Shown here one piece after another: positions 1 through 5,353 of a stretch of 6,120 bases of DNA (positions within the stretch are counted from its first letter, which is position 1; every line of letters starts with the position of its first letter). This DNA is from Nitrosopumilus sp. UBA526 (GTDB taxonomy: Archaea > Thermoproteota > Nitrososphaeria > Nitrososphaerales > Nitrosopumilaceae): assembly GCA_002506665.1 (NCBI GenBank), contig DAXZ01000001.1, forward strand, positions 1-6,120, in the 5' to 3' direction. The position numbers and the translations under genes are program-made. A model generated the notes under the pieces. That model was not told the origin of the DNA and searched no databases. It saw nothing but the letters and a program-made list of their open reading frames with translations.

Positions 1-261
1 CAGGAGTGATCAGAGTCACTGCATGGGGTTCCATACAGACAGATAGAAGGAATGATGATAGAAAATTTTGGAGCAGAAAATATACCTGACCATTCTACAA
101 TTTATCGAAGAATGCAAAAGATATGTTTGGAGAGTAGTGGTAAAAAGATATGGTTTGTTGATGGAGATAAAAAACAAGAGGTTATCCATCTTGCAGTGGA
201 CTCGACGGGTCTCAAACCCACAAGCATTCAATGTTATGACATAACCCAGAATATATTTTGA
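1..261 (+). pseudogene. IS5-type DDE transposase, N-terminal relic
   Basis: Remnant of a transposase that enters from the left edge of the window. The frame reads HGVPYRQIEGM at about 22-54 and then IPDHSTIYRRM at about 82-114. Both match the N-terminal DNA-binding region of IS5-family transposases, where forms like (V/L)PYRQxEG and PDxSTxxRR are typical. HLAVDSTGLK (187-216) fits the segment around the first catalytic Asp of the DDE triad. An in-frame TGA at 7-9 splits it from upstream sequence, and the frame ends at TGA 259-261, so the second Asp, the Glu and most of the catalytic core are missing. The ATG at 52 is merely the first Met after the stop and is unlikely to be a real start. After DSTGLK the sequence runs into PTSIQCYDITQN, which I do not recognise as IS5 sequence; the same junction occurs in the second relic near 5067. 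Nonfunctional as it stands; family assignment is fairly safe, the exact IS is not. Confidence 0.72.
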
Positions 262-274
262 GCCACTAATTGTA
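199..274 (+). repeat. 76-bp direct repeat, copy 1 (transposase relic 3' part)
   Basis: This segment matches 5067-5142 at 68 of 76 positions by hand alignment, without gaps, in the same orientation. Both copies read D(S/A)TGLKPTSIQCYDITQN followed by two residues and a shared TGA. Within the DSTGLK...TQN stretch, four of the five base differences fall at third codon positions and are synonymous, so the segment evolved as plus-strand coding DNA before the copies decayed. Similarity stops abruptly after the shared attgta at the right end, while on the left it fades into weaker transposase similarity with indels. Confidence 0.85.
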
Positions 275-531
275 CAGTATTGTAAATCAGACTCTGCCAA
301 GTTTGTGTGGGATTTCAAACCAACTCCAAAGTCTGTATGGCTTTTCAATTCAATTGCTAAGATGAGCATTTATTATACTAAATTTGCCACGGTCAGAGAA
401 TGTGATCAAGGCCACCATACTGCGGTGAACGTCTTATTTTTGTTAAAAGGTAAAGGGATTATTCATTGACAATCGATTCAAAAAAAAAATAACACATAAT
501 TTTCAGTATCATATATCATACTAATTCATAA
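275..531. other. Gene-poor stretch between relic and DUF5131 gene
   Basis: No supported gene. The plus frame from about 244 to the TGA at 467-469 has no stop for some 70 codons (it includes KFVWDFKPTPKSVW), but its first ATG is only at 362, leaving 35 residues, and I recognise no family. It could be more transposon debris. The right part holds the minus-strand terminator of the DUF5131 gene. Confidence 0.4.
480..489 (-). terminator. Archaeal T-run terminator of the DUF5131 gene
   Basis: Ten consecutive A on the plus strand are T10 on the transcribed minus strand, beginning about 43 bases after the stop codon of the DUF5131 gene. Archaeal RNA polymerase commonly terminates at such runs without a hairpin. 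No strong stem precedes it; an imperfect AT-rich palindrome lies at about 506-523. Confidence 0.55.
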
Positions 532-1377
532 TTAATTAGCAGGTATTTTGTTTTGTTGTTGTATTTTTAATTTTTCAGATTCATGTTTCAAACATAATTC
601 TGCAAATGCAACATCATCAAAATGAATATCCTTTAATGAATTCTTTTTCAATATTTTTGGATATTCACTATACTTTCTACGATTGATTGTTCTACCCCCT
701 GATTTTGGTCTAAATCCTCCCCACTGTTTGAAAAATACAGCCACCTTTTGCTTTTTACACTGTTGAATAATGTCTAGAATCCATTCTTTTTCTACTGATC
801 TGTAATGATGTCCACTCTCACCACCAATTATTGCCCAATCAACTCCTTTCAGATTTACTTGTCCTACAGGCCCAATTAGTGGTTCAAAACTTATGAATCG
901 TGTATGGCATTTTACTTTGCGTAAATCATTGATTCTTGAAACAAAGTCTTGATTCTCTATACTTACACCCATCCACATAAAGTTTGGAATTTTATGTCCA
1001 AAGTATTTGAAAAATAATTCTGAAAACTCGGCCATTCTTTTTGGTCGTTTTGTGAGAATTTGATAATCATGCTGATCAGCCTGAATCATGGTTGCAAAAC
1101 ATTTTCCAGTAAATTCAAAAATTGATTGTTCGTGAAATAAATCAGACATGCTATTTACAAATATTTTACGGGGCTTTTTCCAGATTAATGGTAACTCGAC
1201 ATCTGATGGATGCTCAACATATTGAAATCCTTTTTTGTATTTTTGCTGTCCCATTGCTTTGAGTCGTTTTGTGAGGGTTTCAGCATAACAGTTCTTACAT
1301 CCGGGAGAAATTTTAGAACAGCCACTTGTGGGATTCCATGTTGCCTCCGTCCACTCTATTTCAGAACCTGCGGCCAT
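532..1377 (-). CDS. Three-Cys-motif protein, phage Gp37/Gp68 (DUF5131) family
   Basis: 281 residues, apparently full length. The N-terminus carries the hallmark of the family: EWTEATWNPTSGC, then Cys20-x6-Cys27-x2-Cys30 followed by YAE. This three-Cys arrangement is thought to bind metal, possibly an iron-sulfur cluster, and has been compared with radical SAM proteins, although the spacing is not the classic CxxxCxxC. Later family motifs are all present: FVNSMSDLFHE (73-83), LTKRP (108-112), GVSIEN (137-142), RFISFEPLIGP (160-170), WAIIGGESG (181-189) and FFKQWGG (215-221). The last 50 residues are Lys-rich and less conserved. Such genes are found in phages, plasmids and genomic islands, often beside tcmP; here tcmP lies divergently upstream but is broken. 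The biochemical activity of the family is not established to my knowledge. The ATG at 1377 is supported by the motif beginning at residue 8 and by a TATA box 28 bases upstream. No lesion is visible. Confidence 0.93.
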   Translation of the reverse strand: MAAGSEIEWTEATWNPTSGCSKISPGCKNCYAETLTKRLKAMGQQKYKKGFQYVEHPSDVELPLIWKKPRKIFVNSMSDLFHEQSIFEFTGKCFATMIQADQHDYQILTKRPKRMAEFSELFFKYFGHKIPNFMWMGVSIENQDFVSRINDLRKVKCHTRFISFEPLIGPVGQVNLKGVDWAIIGGESGHHYRSVEKEWILDIIQQCKKQKVAVFFKQWGGFRPKSGGRTINRRKYSEYPKILKKNSLKDIHFDDVAFAELCLKHESEKLKIQQQNKIPAN

Positions 1378-1402
1378 TATGATTTCTCTAAACTAACTGA
1401 TC

Positions 1403-1408
1403 TTTAAA
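1403..1408 (-). promoter_or_regulatory. TATA box of the DUF5131 gene
   Basis: TTTAAA centred about 28 bases upstream of the ATG at 1377 on the minus strand. This spacing would place transcription start at or very near the start codon, as in leaderless archaeal mRNAs. No Shine-Dalgarno sequence precedes the ATG. Confidence 0.5.
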
Positions 1409-1425
1409 TGTTAAAGACGTGATGG

Positions 1426-1432
1426 TTTATAA
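1426..1432 (+). promoter_or_regulatory. TATA box of the tcmP relic
   Basis: TTTATAA centred about 23 bases before the ATG at 1452. It favours that ATG as the original leaderless start over the GTG at 1419 or ATG at 1422, which would lie upstream of or inside the promoter. The gene's promoter therefore seems intact although the coding region is broken. Confidence 0.5.
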
Positions 1433-1451
1433 CTTCTTACTGATAGTAAAC

Positions 1452-1874
1452 ATGGTACAAAGAAAACACCCCACAATATGGCCAATTAAAAATCATACTT
1501 TGGCAAAACATGAAATTCTAAAAGAATATCTCAATGCATGGATTCCTATTCTTGGTAGTACTTCAAATAGAATTGTTTTCCTGGATGGCTTTGCAGATCC
1601 GGGCATTTACAAAAATGGTGAAAAAGGTTCTCCAATTATTGCAATTCAAACTGCAATTACCCACTCAAAGTTGAAATCTGTCTCAGAAATCCGTTTTGTA
1701 TTTATCGAATCTGATCCAGAACACTCTAAAATATTAGATCAGAGGATAAAAAAATCATCAATGTAACTGGTAGAGATCACAATGGGTTAAATTATCCTGA
1801 TAACTGCATAGTTGAATTCGCTAAATCTTAAGAGAATGAGAAATATTTTATTTGTTGATCGATATTCTTTTTAA
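1452..1874 (+). pseudogene. tcmP: Three-Cys-motif partner protein TcmP, decaying pseudogene
   Basis: The open part, from ATG 1452 to TAA 1764-1766, gives 104 residues; the family is normally well over 200. It shows TcmP signatures: LAKHEILKEYLNAW near the N-terminus, then FLDGFADPGIY with a following GEKGSPIIA (compare the family's DGFAGpG...GE.GSP), and FVFIESDP. The frame breaks at an A7 run (1748-1754). Shifting frame there restores IINVTGRDHNGLNYPDNC and continues through VEFAKS to an in-frame TAA at 1829-1831, then ENEKYF; one more frame change yields LFVDRYSF (1848-1871), resembling the FIDPFGY-like strand of the family, before TAA 1872-1874. So at least three lesions are visible and the C-terminal half is absent or unrecognisable. 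TcmP proteins are predicted from motif resemblance to have a Rossmann-like, methyltransferase-type fold; their role is unknown. The neighbouring DUF5131 gene is the usual partner. If only the first part is translated, a short N-terminal fragment would result. Confidence 0.8.
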
Positions 1875-1996
1875 CAAATTTGTAGATTGTAAACGCTTCG
1901 TCTCGAGACCTGATGTAGGATTCTATGTGGTAATAGTGCCCATCCATGCCACGAGATAGATCTAGTGGAAATCACTGACAGGCACAATACTAGATG
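1875..1996. other. Unassigned stretch between the tcmP relic and the small-gene relic
   Basis: No gene seen. It may contain the eroded C-terminal part of tcmP from the left and the eroded remainder of the duplicated small membrane gene from the right; neither can be traced by eye with confidence. Confidence 0.3.
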
Positions 1997-2035
1997 TTAC
2001 CCAAATACAAAAAGAGGAGACTGGAATTTGATCAT
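1997..2035 (-). pseudogene. Truncated duplicate of the 74-residue membrane protein gene
   Basis: The minus strand reads MIKFQSPLFVFG and then TAA. These 12 residues are identical to the start of the intact gene at 2045-2269. Beyond the stop, the same frame continues with LVLCLSVIST, a hydrophobic stretch that vaguely parallels the membrane segment of the intact copy, after which similarity is lost. It begins 9 bases after the stop of the intact copy, in tandem. I read this as a decayed tandem duplicate, or the scar of a partial duplication. Confidence 0.6.
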
Positions 2036-2036
2036 C
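2000..2036 (-). repeat. 37-bp direct repeat, copy 2
   Basis: Matches 2234-2270 at 35 of 37 positions. It covers the start codon and first 12 codons of the small membrane protein; the two differences are both synonymous in that frame (ATT/ATC for Ile3, and CCA/CCT for Pro7). Confidence 0.85.
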
Positions 2037-2044
2037 ACATATCA

Positions 2045-2269
2045 CTAATTTGTTATACTTTGGCCAAACCAAATACTAGAGCATTTTACGTAAGGAAGTC
2101 TAGGTATTAAACAACCATCATCTTCCAAAGTAGTGCGTTCACATGATGATAATGCGCCTGGTGGGGTTTCTGTTATAACAGTACAAGTTTCATTGAAAAT
2201 CATTCCAATAACAGCTAATAATATTACAACAAGCCCAAATACAAAAAGTGGAGACTGGAATTTAATCAT
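2045..2269 (-). CDS. Small membrane-anchored four-Cys protein coupled to the protease
   Basis: 74 residues; no family recognised. Residues 8-25 (LFVFGLVVILLAVIGMIF) form one strongly hydrophobic segment after a short MIKFQSP start, fitting a signal anchor or uncleaved signal peptide. The remaining roughly 49 residues hold four cysteines (29, 43, 53, 63), suggesting two disulfides in an extracytoplasmic domain. Its ATG (2269-2267) overlaps the TGA stop of the upstream protease gene (2268-2266) in an ATGA arrangement, so the two are cotranscribed and probably translationally coupled. By position it could be a membrane tether, chaperone or inhibitor for the protease; that is inference only. The first 37 bases are duplicated just downstream (2000-2036). 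Neither strand carries a competing family match here, and the coupled start makes it a likely real gene. Confidence 0.68.
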   Translation of the reverse strand: MIKFQSPLFVFGLVVILLAVIGMIFNETCTVITETPPGALSSCERTTLEDDGCLIPRLPYVKCSSIWFGQSITN

Positions 2270-2270
2270 C
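2234..2270 (-). repeat. 37-bp direct repeat, copy 1
   Basis: Start region of the intact small membrane gene; 35 of 37 bases identical with 2000-2036, same orientation, offset 234 bases. Confidence 0.85.
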
Positions 2271-4293
2271 GTAGATTAAGAGTTGATTTCACGTTTTCCC
2301 AAGCACTAAATGCCTTGTAATAATAAGATTCATTATCATAATCACAAAAAGCACGTGTATTATTTACATTAATTCTAGGTTGATTTTCAGATATAGATTC
2401 AAAAATACAGACAGTGCCTTCATGAACACCTACTAACTCAGATTCACCATTATGATGGTAAATTATTGGTGCTCCACTATCACCAGCTTCACTAACATAA
2501 GTAGACAATCCCATATTGGTATGATGATTTCTGGCAAAGTTTATAGCGGCATCTTTGAATAATAATGAACCACTTCTAGCACCATCAGTAATACTACCAT
2601 AAATTGTCAAAATTTCACCACGCTCAACATCAGACAATACTCCTTGTGTAACATCAATGACAGTTCCATCATCTGCTTTCACTTTGCTACCTACAATAAT
2701 ATTTGGCTCGGTTATTGGAATAAAAGCGGCATCCACACCAGCCCCATTATAATAAATCACAAGGTCAGATGTTATTTTAGTTTCAAATAACCCTATAGTA
2801 TGTTCTACAAATGTATGTCCAGAAGGTATGATTAAACCATGGCCAGCAACAACAATGCCTGCAACACCACTAGAATTAGTAGCTCCAATAGTCACAGTAG
2901 ATGGTTCTCGAAACTCAATGCCATCTAGATCGGCCACAATTAAATAATATGGATCACCGCCATAAAACTCTGTTATAGGCGTCAAAGACCCTGTAAGCAT
3001 CACAACAACATAAAATCCAGTAGAAGAAGAATTACCAGATGAATCACTAGAATTACAAGTTACAAGTGTTGTTCCTATTTCAAACAGACTACCACTAGGT
3101 GGATGACAACTGGCAGATACAGTACCATCAACAGCATCTATTGCATTAACTTCAAAGTTGACTCTAATTCCATTTGAATCTGAACTATCTACAGTAATTG
3201 TATCTGGAACTGTGATTACCGGCGGAGTATTATCTACGGGAGTTGTAATTGGTACAGACACGGTATTACTAAAAACATAGTTGGATTTTGACCCCACACC
3301 GTCTATATTTTCTGTATAATATGCCTTTACTCTGAATTTATAATCAGAGCCCTCATTTACTGGAGACAGACTAAATGATTCTGTTGTGGTATAAGATCTA
3401 TCTATGGATCTGTTATTCTCATATGTATAGATCTTGTATTTTCTAATGTCATAATCTGGAGCGCCCCAAGTTACAGTGATTGTGCCACCATCTAGAACAG
3501 CTACCACATTAGTTGGGTGTGGTTCTTGTGGTTCAGGAGCAGGGGCGGGAGCAGGGGCGGGTGTTTGTGGTTGGGTAGGTACTGTGTATCCGGAACTGGT
3601 AATCTGTGTGGCATAGGTATTACATCTGCTTGTGGTATGAGTTGGAATACATCTGTCTTGATATCTTGTGTAATAGTAACACACTACGGATCCAGAACTG
3701 ACAGTGCATGGTGAACTAGTTGATGGTGGGGGGTTTGGCACAGATGGCGTACTGGATCCCAGACTATCTGGATCCACGCCGTTATCTCTTAGAAAACCAG
3801 CATACAGAGTACATACCGCCTGATACCCGGACTGGACTGGGATACAATGATCAATATAGTACTGACTCCAGCTAAGAATTCTACTTTGAGATACTTCGAG
3901 TATGAACTCACCATACATTATCTCAATAGGAATATCATGTCCTATTGCAATCTGTAGCTCTTCTTCTTCATATTCAATACCGGCAATTGCCGCCATTGAA
4001 TGCATCATGACTACTAGATCTTCTTTTTCTTCATCGACATAGGTCATCACAAACGGATAGTCTGGTGTAGAGTGGTCTCCCATGGACTGTCTCTCCATAA
4101 TGCCTGACAAATCGCTGTGAGCTTGGTATAGTTCATTGACAATTCCTACAGGCCCAAAATCATCATCGTTTGGTATCAGGTTATCAAGGTTCATTGGAGG
4201 CGACTCATTTTCATTAGCAGAGAAAAAATCATCAGCACCGTATGATACAGCAGGAATCAAAAGGATTATTGCAAGTAAAGATAATTTCTGCAC
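2266..4293 (-). CDS. Secreted multidomain serine protease (FnIII, HYR, trypsin-like S1)
   Basis: 675 residues from a GTG start. Order: signal peptide (1-20, QKLSLLAIILLIPAVSYGA, cut probably just before DDFF); an acidic, probably helical N-terminal region (about 26-176) of unknown family; a Ser/Pro-rich and Cys-containing linker (about 180-240; Cys 196, 205, 215, 224) ending in an APAPAPAPEP spacer (245-254); an FnIII-like domain (about 257-348, ITVTWGAPDYDIRKYKIY); a HYR domain (about 354-434, DNTPPVITVPDTITV, IDAVDGTVSASC, GTTLVTC); and a C-terminal chymotrypsin-fold domain (about 451-671). The catalytic triad is visible: His485 in VVAGHG, Asp521 in VDAAFIPI and Ser606 in AGDSGAP. The protein should be exported and act on proteins at or outside the cell surface; no C-terminal anchor or sorting motif is seen. 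The reading frame extends 64 codons further upstream to 4485, but that would bury the signal peptide. A TATA box 25 bases before the GTG supports this start. It overlaps the next gene by 4 bases. Target is unknown; self-processing, nutrient proteolysis and hostile use are all possible. Confidence 0.88.
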   Translation of the reverse strand: MQKLSLLAIILLIPAVSYGADDFFSANENESPPMNLDNLIPNDDDFGPVGIVNELYQAHSDLSGIMERQSMGDHSTPDYPFVMTYVDEEKEDLVVMMHSMAAIAGIEYEEEELQIAIGHDIPIEIMYGEFILEVSQSRILSWSQYYIDHCIPVQSGYQAVCTLYAGFLRDNGVDPDSLGSSTPSVPNPPPSTSSPCTVSSGSVVCYYYTRYQDRCIPTHTTSRCNTYATQITSSGYTVPTQPQTPAPAPAPAPEPQEPHPTNVVAVLDGGTITVTWGAPDYDIRKYKIYTYENNRSIDRSYTTTESFSLSPVNEGSDYKFRVKAYYTENIDGVGSKSNYVFSNTVSVPITTPVDNTPPVITVPDTITVDSSDSNGIRVNFEVNAIDAVDGTVSASCHPPSGSLFEIGTTLVTCNSSDSSGNSSSTGFYVVVMLTGSLTPITEFYGGDPYYLIVADLDGIEFREPSTVTIGATNSSGVAGIVVAGHGLIIPSGHTFVEHTIGLFETKITSDLVIYYNGAGVDAAFIPITEPNIIVGSKVKADDGTVIDVTQGVLSDVERGEILTIYGSITDGARSGSLLFKDAAINFARNHHTNMGLSTYVSEAGDSGAPIIYHHNGESELVGVHEGTVCIFESISENQPRINVNNTRAFCDYDNESYYYKAFSAWENVKSTLNLR

Positions 4294-4314
4294 AAAAAGA
4301 ATAATCAGACATGT

Positions 4315-4321
4315 TATATAT
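4315..4321 (-). promoter_or_regulatory. TATA box of the protease operon
   Basis: On the minus strand ATATATAA lies with its centre about 25 bases before the GTG at 4293-4291. In archaea this spacing puts transcription initiation on the start codon itself, giving a leaderless mRNA. There is no Shine-Dalgarno sequence. It serves both the protease and the coupled small gene. Confidence 0.65.
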
Positions 4322-4368
4322 GATTTTGTTGCATGATCCGTCCAAACACAGTAGTTGGTGTGTAAATC

Positions 4369-4388
4369 ACATCCGAAAAATATTTGGA
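4369..4388 (+). repeat. 20-bp exact repeat, copy 1
   Basis: ACATCCGAAAAATATTTGGA is identical to 4895-4914, same orientation. Similarity continues weakly for another 20 or so bases, both copies reaching GATCTG and an A-rich stretch. The core is an imperfect palindrome (ATCC...GGAT), so it could be a protein-binding site or part of a small dispersed element. Confidence 0.75.
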
Positions 4389-4634
4389 TCACAAGATCTG
4401 AGAAAAGTTTGGTTTCCAGAAAGCGCAGATATGATGCCAGAACAAAAACTTGCAAAATAACATCTCCAAAGAGGCCAGATGCCACAAATGACCTGAAACG
4501 CAGCTTGAGCGAGAATAGTAAAAGTATGTCTTTTGATGGCCAGAGATAAATTGAGCCTGGTTTGGTTTAGAGATGAAAAACTAAGCATGACCTAACCAAA
4601 TATGTTTATTAGTACATTCTACCAAGATGTATTA

Positions 4635-4686
4635 CTGTTCCGCTGTGAATACGGCTGGGGTGACCGCAAGGAAAGCCCAGGAACAG
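4635..4686. other. GC-rich foldable stretch, candidate structured RNA
   Basis: These 52 bases are about 60% GC in strongly AT-rich surroundings. Plus-strand folding by hand gives an outer stem CTGTTC/GAACAG (4635-4640 with 4681-4686), a second stem CTGGG/CCCAG (4655-4659 with 4676-4680) stacked directly on the 3' side of it, a purine-rich internal loop GTGA/AAAG, and a CC-GCAA-GG hairpin with a GNRA tetraloop (4664-4671). A weak CCG/CGG hairpin may occupy 4640-4654. The GA-containing internal loop recalls kink-turn-like motifs, but the bulge geometry is not canonical. I could not match a known RNA family. A coding explanation is possible too, because two plus frames are open through it. Confidence 0.3.
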
Positions 4687-4894
4687 GTTTAATATCTAAT
4701 TGTGACATTTCCTTCAAATGGTTTTGTGTCAAATCGATAATATTGTTTGTAATAATTCTGAATATCTAAACAGATTCTTTCTTTGAAAGTTAGAAAAATA
4801 TCCAAACATAGATTTGGTGCAAGCTCGCTATCAGATGAATCGATACCCCACACAGGAGTTTGTCACATAATTCACTCAAACATGATAGTTAGTT

Positions 4895-4914
4895 ACATCC
4901 GAAAAATATTTGGA
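4895..4914 (+). repeat. 20-bp exact repeat, copy 2
   Basis: Identical to 4369-4388. It lies about 115 bases before the recognisable start of the second transposase relic. Confidence 0.75.
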
Positions 4915-5027
4915 ATATTTGATCTGCAAAAAGATTAGTGTATGGTATAATAATCAAATATGCGTGTCAAGTTCCATGTATGAAATCCGGATTTAGACAT
5001 CCAAGTTATATTTAGAGACTGACAAAA

Positions 5028-5130
5028 TTTGTTGACAGAGATCAAGTGATCATCTTTCTTGCATGAGACGCGACAGGGCTCAAACCCACAAGTATTCAAT
5101 GTTATGACATAACCCAGAACGCATTTTGAG
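5028..5130 (+). pseudogene. IS5-type transposase, second and more degraded relic
   Basis: Reading from 5028, the frame gives FVDRDQVIIFLA, a TGA at 5064-5066, then DATGLKPTSIQCYDITQN and the TGA at 5128-5130. This parallels FVDGDKKQEVIHLAVDSTGLKPTSIQCYDITQN of the relic at the window's left edge, with a nine-base deletion and an internal stop. Weaker similarity may reach back to about 5010. The PDxSTxxRR region is not recognisable here. It is in the same orientation as the left relic and ends at the same shared stop, so both descend from one already truncated or fused element, or share its true 3' sequence. Confidence 0.65.
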
Positions 5131-5142
5131 TCACTAATTGTA
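5067..5142 (+). repeat. 76-bp direct repeat, copy 2
   Basis: Same segment as 199-274, 68 of 76 bases identical by hand alignment. Distance between copies is 4868 bases, enclosing the DUF5131/tcmP pair and the protease operon. Confidence 0.85.
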
Positions 5143-5188
5143 TAGGGCATCATAACACCTATATCATAATGTAGATGGACATAATACC

Positions 5189-5353
5189 GTGACATGCTTT
5201 TGTGGATGTTCAAAGTATCAAAGAAATGCAGACGGATTCAAGATTGCGTGTGTAGGGTGCGGACATGGTCAGCAAAACCACGATGATAAATTCAGGGATG
5301 CGGCAAGAAAGAACGAGTCGCAGAGTCAGAAACGTGATGTAGACTTTGGGTGA
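5189..5353 (+). CDS. Zinc-ribbon microprotein
   Basis: 54 residues from a GTG start. The sequence begins TCFCGCSKYQRN and continues ACVGCGHGQQNH: Cys3, Cys5 and Cys7, then Cys21 and Cys24 with a nearby His26, a compact arrangement able to bind zinc. The tail (KFRDAARKNESQSQKRDVDFG) is charged and probably flexible. Similar tiny CxC...CxxCGHG proteins are, as far as I recall, common in thaumarchaeal genomes, with unknown function; nucleic-acid or protein binding is the usual guess. Start choice is uncertain: the frame is open back to a stop at 5153-5155 but offers no ATG, so either the GTG at 5189 is used or the original start was lost when the neighbouring relic's sequence was joined 46 bases upstream. 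The next reading frame begins 21 bases after its stop. Confidence 0.6.
   Translation: MTCFCGCSKYQRNADGFKIACVGCGHGQQNHDDKFRDAARKNESQSQKRDVDFG

Larger units (their letters stand above)
4294..5027. other. Long region without a convincing gene
   Basis: Open frames here are short and mutually overlapping. The upstream extension of the protease frame, a Lys/Arg-rich plus frame at 4355-4549 and an ATG-started 55-codon plus frame at 4602-4769 (contains FRCEYGWGDRKES) show no recognisable family. The region carries the protease promoter, two copies of a 20-bp repeat (4369 and 4895) and a GC-rich foldable stretch (4635-4686). It may be intergenic debris from former genes. Confidence 0.45.

Noticed and set aside
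16..369. 117-codon minus-strand frame over the left transposase relic
   Set aside because: It is the antisense of the transposase frame. Base differences between the two repeat copies are synonymous on the plus strand but would fall at first codon positions on the minus strand, so plus is the coding strand.
1210..1407. 65-codon plus-strand frame
   Set aside because: Shadow of the clearly coding DUF5131 gene on the opposite strand.
3534..3566. Short GGGGCG/GGAGC tandem repeat suggestive of a regulatory or CRISPR-like repeat
   Set aside because: It encodes the APAPAPAPEP linker of the protease on the minus strand. No CRISPR-type repeat-spacer pattern exists in the window.
4136..4336. 66-codon plus-strand frame, with another at 3517-3714
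   Set aside because: Shadows inside the protease gene; the second reflects the Pro/Ala-rich linker read backwards.
4294..4485. Upstream extension of the protease reading frame
   Set aside because: It would place the signal peptide at residue 65 and run through the TATA box and the 20-bp repeat; the GTG at 4293 is better supported.
4355..4549. Lys/Arg-rich 64-codon plus-strand frame
   Set aside because: No recognised family, no promoter or ribosome-binding site, and its start overlaps the 20-bp repeat; too weak to call a gene.
4935..5213. 92-codon minus-strand frame over the second relic
   Set aside because: Antisense of the degraded transposase; its similarity to the left minus frame (LGYVITLN) is explained by the shared repeat.
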